A stretch of 64,000 nt of DNA from Mytilinidion resinicola (Eukaryota > Ascomycota > Dothideomycetes > Mytilinidiales > Mytilinidiaceae). Below the pieces are notes generated by a model that searched no databases, was not told the DNA's origin, and saw only the letters and a program-made list of their open reading frames with translations. Shown here piece by piece: positions 1-13,981 of the stretch; positions within the stretch are counted from its first letter, which is position 1; each line of letters starts with the position of its first letter. The stretch lies in assembly GCF_010093595.1 (NCBI RefSeq), contig NW_022985450.1, forward strand, positions 850,253-914,252, given 5' to 3'. Made by a program: the position numbers and the translations under genes.

Positions 1-69
1 ATAGCCAACAACACACTCTCTTTGCAGACCATCTTGCATTTGCACGCCTTATACCCAACAAAACTCACC

Positions 70-1905
70 ATGCATTTCCTCACCTCCACCGTTCTCGCCG
101 GCCTGGCTGCCACCCTCGTGTCCGCGCAGACCTCGACCTTGTGCGATCCCACCAAGAAGACGTGCCCCAACGACCCGGCCATCGGCACACCCTTCACCTC
201 CGACTTCAAGACTGGCCGCGACTCCCTCGAGGGCTGGAAGATCACCGCCAACGATGTCAACTTCGTCGATGCCGGCGCCGAGTTCACCATCCACAAGCGC
301 GGAGAGGCCCCGACTATCGCAACAAACGGCTTCTTCCACTTCGGCTATGCCGAGGTCAAGATGAAGGCGTCCGGCGGCCAGGGCATCATCTCCTCCATCG
401 TCTTGGAATCTGACGACCTCGACGAGGTGGACTGGGAGTTCATCGGCACGACCACGACCAATGTCCAGACCAACTACTTCGGCAAGGGGAACACGACGAC
501 CTACGACCGCATGATCCCGTACGACGTCAAGACGCCCCAGGATACCTTCCACACCTTCGCGCTGAACTGGACTGCCGAAAGCCTGACATGGCTCATTGAC
601 GGCCTTCCCCAGCGTACGCTGCACTATGCTGACGCTGTTGGCGGCAAGAACTATCCCCAGACGCCCATGAACCTTCGCATTGGTATCTGGGCAGGCGGCG
701 ATGAGGACAACTCTCCCGGAACCATCTCCTGGGCCGGCGGAAAGACCGACTACACCAAGGCCCCCTTCACCATGACCGTCGAGAGCGTCAAGATCATCAA
801 CAACTCGCCCGGCAAGGAGTACCAGTATACCGACAAGACTGGCTCGTTTGAGTCGATCAAGGTTATTGGCGAGGGCGACAACGCTGGTGGCGTTTCGTCT
901 TCCGCCGTGCCCTCTTCCGCGGTTGCAACAGCGAGTGCCTCTGGAAAGGGTGGTCTTGCTAGCCAGGTTGATACGCCTTCTAGCTCCATCTCTACCATCG
1001 TCCAGAAGCCCACTGCTACGGACGCGGTGTCAATCCCTGTGTTCTCGCACTCCAAGGGCTGCACAGAGGGCGAGTCGTCAGCCACCGTCATCATCGTCCC
1101 CTCCGACTCAGCGACGGCACCAGCTGAAACTATAATCTCCTACAGCGGCGCTCTCCCCGTCACCCAGATCTCAGACGGACAGATCCAGGTCCCGCCTGCG
1201 CCTGCGACCTCGTCTGGCGAGGTCCCATACCCGACTTCCGAGCTCTCACCCACCGAGACCTCTCCCTCCGACTCCGTAGTCACCCCCGCATCCACACTCT
1301 CACCGGCTGAGACTTCTGGATGCGGCTGCGGCGTCGTCACCGTGACCATCACATCCGGCTACGGCACCGCACCGGTGACTCTCACCCCCACCCCCCTCCC
1401 CACCGCGTCTTCCTCCGTGGACACGGTCCCAGAGCCCAGCATCCCCGGAAGCCCCTACTTCCCCTCCATGCCCGTTGAGAGCGCTCCCGAGACCCCCTCG
1501 ACCCTCGCGCCCGCCTCTTCCGCCAGCGTCACGGCCATCCCCATCCCAACCGCTGGCTACAGCGGCGCCCTCCCAGTCACTCAAATCTCCGACGGCCAGA
1601 TCCAGGTGCCGCCTGCGCCTGCGACCTCCGCCGACTCCACTCTCGCACCCGCCTCGACTGGCAGCGTGACCGAGATTCCCGTCCCGACCACCCCCATCGT
1701 GCCCACCTACTCCGGCTTGGTCACCGAGACGCTCCCCGCCCCCTCGGTGCCCGGCATCTCCGCGCCCTCATCTGGCTTCCCCGCTACCAACGGCACCGCG
1801 ACCAGCACGGGCGGCATCCCGCAGTTCACGGGCGCTGCGAGCGCCAACGTGGCTAGCGGGATCTGGGCGGCGGCGGTCGGTGTTGTGGCTGTGCTGGTGA
1901 TGTAG
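70..1905 (+). CDS. CRH-family GPI-anchored cell-wall transglycosylase (GH16) with two PIR-like repeats
   Basis: Single exon, 611 aa. CRH enzymes join chitin to beta-glucan in the fungal wall. The start at 70 is chosen over an in-frame ATG at 22 because it gives a clean signal peptide (MHFLTSTVLAGLAATLVSAQ). Residues about 35-270 are a GH16 domain; the catalytic motif DEVDWEF lies at about 118-124, with the two Glu as nucleophile and acid/base. After about residue 290 comes a Ser/Thr/Pro-rich stalk. It contains two near-identical blocks at 1141-1212 and 1558-1629, each with the core QISDGQIQ, which resembles the PIR repeat used for alkali-labile linkage to beta-1,3-glucan. The C-terminus (NVASGIWAAAVGVVAVLVM) is a typical GPI-addition tail. 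Family assignment is firm; the PIR role is inferred. Confidence 0.93.
   Translation: MHFLTSTVLAGLAATLVSAQTSTLCDPTKKTCPNDPAIGTPFTSDFKTGRDSLEGWKITANDVNFVDAGAEFTIHKRGEAPTIATNGFFHFGYAEVKMKASGGQGIISSIVLESDDLDEVDWEFIGTTTTNVQTNYFGKGNTTTYDRMIPYDVKTPQDTFHTFALNWTAESLTWLIDGLPQRTLHYADAVGGKNYPQTPMNLRIGIWAGGDEDNSPGTISWAGGKTDYTKAPFTMTVESVKIINNSPGKEYQYTDKTGSFESIKVIGEGDNAGGVSSSAVPSSAVATASASGKGGLASQVDTPSSSISTIVQKPTATDAVSIPVFSHSKGCTEGESSATVIIVPSDSATAPAETIISYSGALPVTQISDGQIQVPPAPATSSGEVPYPTSELSPTETSPSDSVVTPASTLSPAETSGCGCGVVTVTITSGYGTAPVTLTPTPLPTASSSVDTVPEPSIPGSPYFPSMPVESAPETPSTLAPASSASVTAIPIPTAGYSGALPVTQISDGQIQVPPAPATSADSTLAPASTGSVTEIPVPTTPIVPTYSGLVTETLPAPSVPGISAPSSGFPATNGTATSTGGIPQFTGAASANVASGIWAAAVGVVAVLVM
1141..1629 (+). 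repeat. Two 72-bp coding repeats (PIR-like) inside the CRH gene
   Basis: Direct repeats at 1141-1212 and 1558-1629 encode almost the same 24 residues, centred on VTQISDGQIQVPPAPAT. Most nucleotide differences are synonymous, so the peptide has been kept while the DNA diverged. The core resembles the PIR consensus Q-[IV]-x-D-G-Q-[IVP]-Q. Confidence 0.85.
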
Positions 1906-6505
<4,600 letters not shown>

Positions 6506-7139
6506 TTGTGGGATTTCTCATGGGATGGGGGAATTATGGAGATGCGAATGGTCTAATGAGCGATGTGGATGGGTTCATATCCGGGATGATGGGTGCTTAA
6601 GGCGTTTCTTTCCGTCGGACGGCTGATGAAACAGGGTTTCTGCTTGCCCTAGGGGATGGGTAGCGTACAGGTTGCTGGGAAGTATGCTGCATGCTTCTAT
6701 GTACATTGTGCGGATCTTCGAATTTCATGAGGGTTGATGTACGAACTACAAATGGCCCAATGGATGAATAGCTCGGAGCTCGAAAAGTGATGCCACGACT
6801 CTTGCGGTAGTGAATTGACTTTCAACTGGCACCTGGTGTCGATAGCCAGGGGAATTTGCCCAGGGAGTCGTGAATGTGAGGCTGCGATTGTGTGCCCGGG
6901 CAGAGTGTGCACAATTGCTCGCCACCGTCGGAGGTGCTGCTACCAATCTCCAAGAATCTAGATGCGATGTACAAGTCTAGATAGTGTAGACTAAAGCGGC
7001 TACAAACCGTTCCAAGACACTTGTCTCGCTGCTATTTAGGAGTAGCTCCGTCTATTATCAGTAGAGCAACGGCTCCCAACCGTCGAAGCCTCATATCTAC
7101 ATTTCGTACTATACACATCTAACCAGTATTCCATACACA
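6506..7139. other. Intergenic between convergent genes, with a dispersed-repeat fragment
   Basis: SMC3 and the 7140 gene converge here. From about 6892 a 50-60 bp stretch (GTGCCCGGGCA..., GCCACCGTCGGAGG) matches the left ends of the repeats at 16111 and 30279, so it is probably a decayed copy that may run towards 7080. No gene was seen. Confidence 0.5.
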
Positions 7140-8666
7140 TCAAGCCTCCTGCTCTCTCGCTTTCTCCAACTCTTTCCCCAACTCCTCCCCCCAACTCATC
7201 TCAGCTGCCCAATCCCAAATTGACACATAATCAGCCGTCCCTACCCCTTCCTCATCGACGGCCCTTCTATGCATGCCCTCTTCACCCGCTTCCCCATGCA
7301 TCCACTGAACACCAAGCCTCGACTCCACTTTCTCCAGCTCCCCCTGAAGCATCTCCAACGACGCTTCCTCCATCTCCTTCGTCCACGCCGTGCCCGGCGG
7401 CGGGTTCTTAACGAGGCGGGACCTCAGATGCAGCGGTAGATCGCTCAAACTCAGCTTCGACTTGTGGAACATGTCCCACGCGGTGTTGCTCGATATCACC
7501 TCCATCAAGCCGATGAACCCCCGATCACACTGGTACGTCTGGTGCCGCTCAGGGCCTTTCTGCGTCTCCAGCAGCCACGCCCGCCTCCATTCCCACTCCT
7601 CCACCAGCTTGTCCACGGATTTCGTGATTGCCAGCAGCTCCGCCCACGCCCAATGGCAGGCCTCGTCCTCGCGCTCGCAGAACGTCTCAAGATGGCACTC
7701 CCTCCCATCATCCCCTCCAATCCCCCCAAAAACAACCCTCCGCATCATCTCCCCCCTCCCCTCCTCCCCATCCGCCCCCAACCACGGCCTCACCCCCCGA
7801 CACACCCTCTCAAAAACCTCCCTCTCAATCCCCCACCTCCCCTCCCTCAACGCGCAGAGATACGCCCCCAACGCCCTCGGCGCGCCCACTTTCGCCGCGA
7901 CTCCCGCCGCAAGCCCCAACACCCCCCTCTCCGCGTCCTTTTCCCCCGCGGCCCTCACCCGCGCAAGCAGCGCATTCAGCACCCTCAGGCACCCCGCGGC
8001 GGCTGCCCTCTCCCCGCGCGCCGCTACTATCCGCTCCACCGCGCCCCCCAAAGCGTCCAGCCGCCCCAGCAACGCCGCCCGCGCCACCGGCTCTGCGAGC
8101 GCGCGCGTCACGATCCCGAGCAGCGCCTCCGCACTCGCGCATTCGTGTAGTTGCCGTTGTAGTGCGAGCCCGATCGCGAGGGAGCCGATGCGCGCGCCCT
8201 CGTCGGCGGCCGCGGCGGGGTTGGGGTAGAGGAAGCTGAGCTGCGGCGCGGAGGCGGTCGCGGCGGCGCGGCGGATGCAGGCGTGGACTGCGCGGTCTTG
8301 CGCGCGCTCAAGAGGGCGATGGGCGCGGCGCCAGCGGGAGTCGGGGGGGAGTTTTTGGTGGTGGGGACGGGTTGGTGGGTGGAGGAGGGCGTGGCGGAGG
8401 GAGGCGAGGGGGGTTAGGGGGGAGAGGAGGGTTTGGAGGGTGTGGAGGAGAGGTGGGGGGATTGTGGGATCGAGGGGGGTGTCGGAGGAGGAGGAGGAGG
8501 AGGCATAGATGGGGGCGTTGGAGGGAGAGGGGATGTCGAAGGGTGTGGCGGAGGAAGAGGGGATAGCGGGTGGGTTCAGAGAGCGGGCGGTCGAGGTTGA
8601 GGTCGAGGTCGAGGTCGAGGCGTGGCGGGGGAGGGCGTGAAGGATGCGGGAGCTTGGTCGTGGCAT
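7140..8666 (-). CDS. Unrecognised protein, probable mitochondrial targeting
   Basis: Single exon, 508 aa. I recognise no family. The N-terminus (MPRPSSRILHALPRHAST) is rich in Arg/Ser and lacks acidic residues, as in a mitochondrial presequence. It is followed by a Ser-Thr tract encoded by a GAGGTC-type microsatellite at about 8590-8622. Residues about 130-290 are strongly Ala/Leu/Arg-rich and probably helical; the C-terminal third is Trp- and Glu-rich (VEEWEWRRAW, YVSIWDWAAEMSWGEELG). The middle is very GC-rich, which opens long shadow frames on the other strand. The continuous 508-codon frame and the presequence support a real gene; function is unknown. Confidence 0.7.
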   Translation of the reverse strand: MPRPSSRILHALPRHASTSTSTSTSTARSLNPPAIPSSSATPFDIPSPSNAPIYASSSSSSDTPLDPTIPPPLLHTLQTLLSPLTPLASLRHALLHPPTRPHHQKLPPDSRWRRAHRPLERAQDRAVHACIRRAAATASAPQLSFLYPNPAAAADEGARIGSLAIGLALQRQLHECASAEALLGIVTRALAEPVARAALLGRLDALGGAVERIVAARGERAAAAGCLRVLNALLARVRAAGEKDAERGVLGLAAGVAAKVGAPRALGAYLCALREGRWGIEREVFERVCRGVRPWLGADGEEGRGEMMRRVVFGGIGGDDGRECHLETFCEREDEACHWAWAELLAITKSVDKLVEEWEWRRAWLLETQKGPERHQTYQCDRGFIGLMEVISSNTAWDMFHKSKLSLSDLPLHLRSRLVKNPPPGTAWTKEMEEASLEMLQGELEKVESRLGVQWMHGEAGEEGMHRRAVDEEGVGTADYVSIWDWAAEMSWGEELGKELEKAREQEA

Positions 8667-9467
8667 TTTTGGGGCGAGGAAATGCTGCTGAGGATATGTG
8701 GAGGTGGGTTATAAGCGTGGTGGTCGAGGTAGCATGGTCGAGCTGGGGGATGGAGGTTTTGGTGGTCGCCGCGCAATTGGCCACCGGAGAGCTGATTATG
8801 CAGGTGAATAGCTTTAATCGAGTACTCGAATTATGATTACGCGAGTTCGGGACGTGTTGCGCTTGAAATGGTGGAAAATGGGCGATTTGAGGCGTGAAAA
8901 AGTTGAGGTGAGGTTCAAGTAAACGCCTCGGGAAGGCAGAGCTTGGCGTTCTCAAAAAATGCTAAACACAGAGAAAAAAATGGAATCTTGGCGTTTTTAT
9001 GATCGCTAAGGTTCCATACACATGTCAAGATTCCAAAATCACTTAAGTAGGATTTAGTTTAAATGACGGTGGGAAGATGTTGAGCATAGAGTGCTAAAAC
9101 TGCATTCGAAGTGCCAAGATTCCCCTTGCCTTCACGGCATATCTACGAATCTATGCACTTCTTTCGGCGCCGGATTTGACCCTCCTTCCCAACATGCTCG
9201 AGCCACCTCTAAAGGCAGGCTAGTCGTCTGAAAAGGTGATTCGGCCCACTCCAATCTCCGCTGTCTAGACTTTTACATGCCATCCGGATTCCCAAAACTG
9301 TATTCTATCGAAGCACCTCAAGAAGTGGCAAGCAAGCGTACGCAACATTTTATGCAAACAAAATACTTTCACTACGAAATAGTCCAACATCACATCAATC
9401 ATCGCCATGAACCCTATCTCCCAATTCATAACATCCTCCATCTCCCTTCCATCTCGCCTCACTCCCC
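8667..9467. other. Intergenic
   Basis: Upstream region of the minus-strand gene ending at 8666 and 3' flank of the PEBP-like gene. AT-richer around 8960-9110. No gene, RNA or clear repeat was seen. Confidence 0.5.
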
Positions 9468-10208
9468 TCACAACCCCATAAACCCAACCACCACCGCGGC
9501 ACCCACCATCCCAACCCACATCCCTCCCCCAGCCCTCCCAGAACCCCCCTGAAACTCCACACCCGTCGCATTCCGCACCTCCGGCGCCACCTTAAACCAA
9601 TCTGCCGCGACCGGCTCCCCCAACCCCGCCGCCTGCGCAAACCCCGCAAGATCAAAGATCGTGCGATTACTCGCCAAGCCCTCCCCCTTGCCATATCCCT
9701 CATACCCCTCCGGCATCACAAACGGTGCAGATGAAGGAGGCTGCGAAAACGCGAAGAGCACGTAGCGGTGCTCCGGACTCCCCGGGGGTGGCGCGGGCGC
9801 GACGTAGGGCGCGACGGCGGGCGTGGATGAGTCGGTGGCGGCGAGCGAGAGGTCGGGCTGCAGCCAGTGGAGGTAGGGCGCTAGGGAGCGGTTGAGGGAG
9901 GAGTAGGGGGCGTCGAGGTCGAGCATCAGGAGCAGAGATTTGGCGGTGGCGTTGGATTTGGGGGGGAGGTGGATGGAGGGCTGGATTTTGGTGGCTGTGC
10001 GGCGGGTTAGGCTTTGAAACTGGAATGTGATAATGGGGGTTGTACCGTTTAAGGGGATGTGGAGGCCAGGTGGGGAGATGAGCAGAGCGCCGAATGAGGC
10101 GATTAGGTGGGTGTTGCTGGCGGGTGAGTAGCCTGGGGGTGTTTGGGCGTTGGAAAGGATGGCGCAGAGGCCGAGAATGGTTGTAAGGAAGGTGGGTAGG
10201 CTGAACAT
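9468..10208 (-). CDS. Secreted, probably GPI-anchored PEBP-like protein
   Basis: Single exon, 246 aa. The start at 10208 gives a signal peptide (MFSLPTFLTTILGLCAILSN); a longer frame begins at 10346 but its extra 46 residues look like 5' UTR. The phosphatidylethanolamine-binding fold is shown by LMLDLDAPYSS (family DPDAP motif), the HWLQP segment and PPPGSPEHRYVLFAF (family GPPxGxHRYVF motif). Several N-glycosylation sequons are present (NGT, NAT, NRS, NRT). The C-terminus, after a Gly-rich stretch, is a short hydrophobic tail (VGMVGAAVVVGFMGL) compatible with GPI addition. Cytosolic PEBPs bind lipids or inhibit proteases and kinases; the role of fungal secreted members is not established. 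Confidence 0.82.
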   Translation of the reverse strand: MFSLPTFLTTILGLCAILSNAQTPPGYSPASNTHLIASFGALLISPPGLHIPLNGTTPIITFQFQSLTRRTATKIQPSIHLPPKSNATAKSLLLMLDLDAPYSSLNRSLAPYLHWLQPDLSLAATDSSTPAVAPYVAPAPPPGSPEHRYVLFAFSQPPSSAPFVMPEGYEGYGKGEGLASNRTIFDLAGFAQAAGLGEPVAADWFKVAPEVRNATGVEFQGGSGRAGGGMWVGMVGAAVVVGFMGL

Positions 10209-10822
10209 TGTGCGGTGTGCTGATGAACTTGATGTAGTACTGTGAGATGGAGAGGAAGCGTTGAGATAGAGATGGAAAGTGGGAAGCGACCGTACGCCTT
10301 TAAATATGGAATCGATGCGAGCTGAATTTTGACCAGGCGCGAACATAGCCTCCGGCTTTAGGAGTTATTTCTGGATGTTCAGTGGACTTAACAGCTGCGC
10401 CATCGGCGTAAATGTAAGATTGTGGTCCATTGCGGTAGAGTTCGCGCAATGTACACGCTTGCGCGAGAGAAAAGGGGAGGAGACCCGACTTAGACTCCCC
10501 GGTGACTCTCAAATACCTGCTGATTGGGCGAGTGGCACCCGTAAGACTTCCAAGCGGCGTCTGGTGGGTTGTGATATTTTGGTTCTAGACATTCCCAGTC
10601 CAGGTTAGAGATCCGAAGAGGCTGAAGTTGATCCCGCTAGCTGAAGTTACCCGTTTTGGATTAGCGGCGGGTTTCATCTTGGTCGCCTTGCACGGCCCCT
10701 GCATCTTGAAATATGGGTGGATGGGGTATTTTCTTTTTTCGTAGAATGAGGAGAGACCAAGTGCTCTTACTTTCAGGTTTTGAAATAGAACATCTGAATA
10801 GCTTCGTCCGGCCTCGGTGCTC
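10209..10822. other. Intergenic: PEBP promoter and 3' end of regulator
   Basis: Immediate upstream region of the PEBP-like gene, with an AT-rich TTTAAATA box near 10300, and the 3' flank of the Zn2Cys6 gene. No other gene was seen. Confidence 0.45.
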
Positions 10823-12272
10823 TCAACCAGCAACACCAAGCCTCGCCGGTAGCTTCATTTCAAGACCCCGGTTATCGAATAGAGGCTGCGTGGTCTCAAC
10901 CTCCTCCATTCTTTCCAGGGCAAGCTTGCTAATCCCCGCCATCGTCCCGCCCAGCCGCCAATGCTCAAAGTAGTTCCTTGCATGCATCCGCTGCACCGCC
11001 AAGGGGCCATGCACGGCAACTAGATAGAGCGGGAGCGACATCCGGTTGTACGCACAGCCAATGCGTTTCTGGTACAAGAAAGCTGCAGCGTTCAGGATCC
11101 TCGCATGGTAGTCAATCACGTCGGCTGTGCTGTATGCATCAAGTTCGTGTTCCGACGAAGATGATGCCAGCGCATGAAGGACATGCACGGCGCTGAAGTA
11201 CATGAGGATGAGGGCAGTCATGGCATCGCGGTAGTGGACGCCAGATGAGTCGGTCCAAGTGATAGTATTAGAGGAGAGGCGGGCGCTTGTTGTGGTGTAT
11301 TCTAGCCACAGATCGTCAATGGCTTTGGAAATTTGGGAGAGGATCACAGCATCTGGAATTTGGGGCATTGGCGCGGATGGGTAGAAAGTCAGCAAAACAG
11401 ATGCGAGATTCAAAAGACGCTGGACGGTTGGGACTTTGTCAGAGAGGCCTATGTACGAGAGCGGGTTTGACGAATGGGGGGTGTCTGAGCGTCCCAATAA
11501 TGAGAGAAAGGTCTGTAAGTATTAGCGTTTTGTCTATACGTCGAAGACGTGGAAACGCACTTGATGGAACCGAACGTAGTAGAGAACTTCTTGCAGCAAA
11601 CACTGAGAGTGGCCTTCCAACAAGGCCAACTCCATCAATATAGTAGAGCCAGTGATGTGGCTAATAAATCCAGCTGATGAAGTTCCATCCATCGCCTCGT
11701 AGAGCGAGAGCACCACTGACGTACATATCAACCCAATATTGTGAATATTGGGGTTGCTTCTTTCTTTTGTGAGGCAAGACGAGTGTGCAGCGAGGGCTCT
11801 GCCGTAGAGTTTACACGCCTCTCTCAGCACTGCTGGATTTGCGAGTTCCATAGCACAGAAGGCAGTACTCGTGGCTTTGACTGCCAGGTCCAAAGCCTCA
11901 TGTCTGTTATTGGACAGCTCAAGTAGCACATGCATCCAGGTCTTACGCGATCCGCCTTGATCAGACGACGTGAAATAATACAAAAACTTGGCGAAAAAAG
12001 CTTCAGCGGCGATGGAAGACTCGGAAGGCAGATAGGGAATCCCGATATTAATTGGGTGGGGCTTTGTGGATCACTTCGGCGTTTCTTCGAAGTTTTCCTC
12101 TTGATCGCGCATGACGCTCCGTGGCGAGGGTCATGTCCACGATAAGGGGTCCTTGGATAGGGCCAGGACAGCTCCGCCCGGCACGTGTGCATTGCAGGCA
12201 GTGGGGCATAGTCGCATCGCAATTGATTCGCTTTTGGCGACACGAATGACATGCGCGAGTGCGAAGGACCAT
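10823..12272 (-). CDS. Zn2Cys6 fungal-specific transcription factor
   Basis: Three exons on the minus strand: 12272-12075, 12019-11561, 11512-10823 (448 aa). Introns of 55 and 48 bp keep phase 0. The N-terminus holds the binuclear zinc cluster (RACHSCRQKRINCDATMPHC, then LQCTRAGRSCPG), with the usual C-x2-C-x6-C spacing. The remainder is a helical regulatory region of the small fungal_trans_2 type, with typical segments such as HEALDLAVKATSTAFCAME, SYIGLSD and the terminal LGGTMAGISKLALERMEEVE. The second splice is well supported because both frames fit the family; the first is chosen from splice sites and frame. No clear target is indicated: its neighbours are a PEBP-like gene and an MFS transporter. 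Confidence 0.85.
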
Positions 12273-13981
12273 TGTAATAGGGAAAAGGCGGAAGGCACAC
12301 TTAAGGAGTAGTGAGGTACATAAAGAACAGTCTGGTAGCGGAAAGAAATAATAGAGAAGGGATGGAGATTGATGAGAAAACGTAAGCGTACCTAGAGTGG
12401 GATGAGGCTGGAGGTTGAGGCTTAGAAACCGGAGCTTCCGGAGCTAAACCGGATGTAATAAAATCAGTAAAGTCGACCAATCAGAAAATCCTCGAGTCTT
12501 AATTCTGCTCTAAGGCCAGGCAAGAAGCCGGTAACTCGGCCAGGACGCAGGAAATGTGGCAGAGACCCGTGGACGCGACAGAGGCACGTCATAGCGTCAC
12601 GGCGTGGTAGATATGGCCTGATGAAGCATACGATGGCCTTGGCTACCTGCTTCATGAAATGAGTTTTCCCCACTGAAAAAGCGAAACCGTGGGTGAGATG
12701 CAGTCTTTTCCAATCGCGCGCGTTTTATGATAGGCTTTGTGGAGGAGCTGTGGAGGAAGATGGCGGGGATGTTGGTTCGATTTCACCGCCCTGAGCGCGG
12801 CATTTTACCTTGCGTGGAGTGATTATTTTAGGGCTCACTCTCACGGACTCTCGCAAGTACCAACACACCAACACACACTTGTCGAGAAAAGAAAAGAAGG
12901 CAGGAGGTGAGATTTTAGAGTCGCGGGGCCCCGCGTATTCCAGCGTTTCGTTGCGGAAATTATTGACGCTTGCAAAGCGTTGAAAACGGCGCAGAACCCC
13001 CCAGTTACAGAAGGTTGAGCAATCGGAGGAGCTCCGCCGACCCTGAAACCACGTGACTGTGGCGATGTTTGGTGTCAGCGCTAAAGTGTGATTACTGTGA
13101 ATAGGTCTTGTGCGAGGCGGAATGGCGAAGATGTTGCTCCAGAATAGGCGCCGAAGGCACGAAGAAGGCACAAAGAAGCAGGGATTTCGAGCACACGAGG
13201 CTGGGAGGGTTCATGCCCCAGGCTTGGCGCGAGATATCTTGAAACTCGCAGGAGTTAGCTCGACCCGGGTTGAGGGGCATCACGCGGCGTGCAACTATCG
13301 TGGGCCGGTTTTCCGGTGTTGCGGCTGTTGGGCAAATCGCGTGCTGACGTCGGTGGCGGCGGGATCCTCGATCGCCGCACGCGAAGGCGGCGGGACGAGC
13401 GCGGCGGGATGCCGGAAAGGGCTTGGAGGGCTTGGAAGGCTTGGGCTGTTGCTTGATCGCACCGTCATCAGCGCAGCCGCATCACCACCAGATATCGTCG
13501 CATTCCGTCTCAACTCTCGGCGTTTCAACGTTGCGCATTTCTCCAAAACAGATTGCAGACAGGTAGGCATGCAGTCGCGAAGCATCATCCGAAACTGCAT
13601 TCACTCAATTGCGCCCATTGGCCCTCGCCCTGCTGTGCCTCGAGCCGTGGCCTTCCTGCGACCCACAAGTAGCGGACTCCGGGCCTGTCGCACGCAGAGA
13701 ATTCGCTCCTGGCACGCCGGCATACAGTAGCTCCCTAGCGCTTCCCCACAGCAGACTTGGCCCTATGACGAAATGCAGTAAGCATCCACGCATCCTGACC
13801 GCACCGACACACCACCACGGTACGCCCCAGCCGTACCCACGGGCACCACCTGGTTTGCCTTGGACCCATGGGTCTCCACAGCAGCTCTTAAGGTGACCGA
13901 CGCCCGCTCGTCTCGACTTCCCACTCGCTTCACACACTGCTCCCTCGACATCTCTAACCCTGCTATTGCCAATTTTTCATC
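12273..13981. other. Long intergenic between divergent regulator and MFS genes
   Basis: 1.7 kb without a convincing gene. It holds several open frames of 60-206 codons (for example 13110-13730 plus) that lack domains and run through GC-rich DNA. The last few hundred bases, pyrimidine-rich near 13890-13980, are likely promoter and 5' UTR of the MFS gene at 13982. Confidence 0.5.

Noticed and set aside
7390..8239. Long plus-strand frames opposite the 7140-8666 gene
   Set aside because: Pro/Ser/Arg-rich translations typical of the complement of a GC-rich gene; no recognisable motif.
13110..13730. 206-codon plus-strand frame upstream of the MFS gene
   Set aside because: No domain, unlikely composition, and located in the promoter region.
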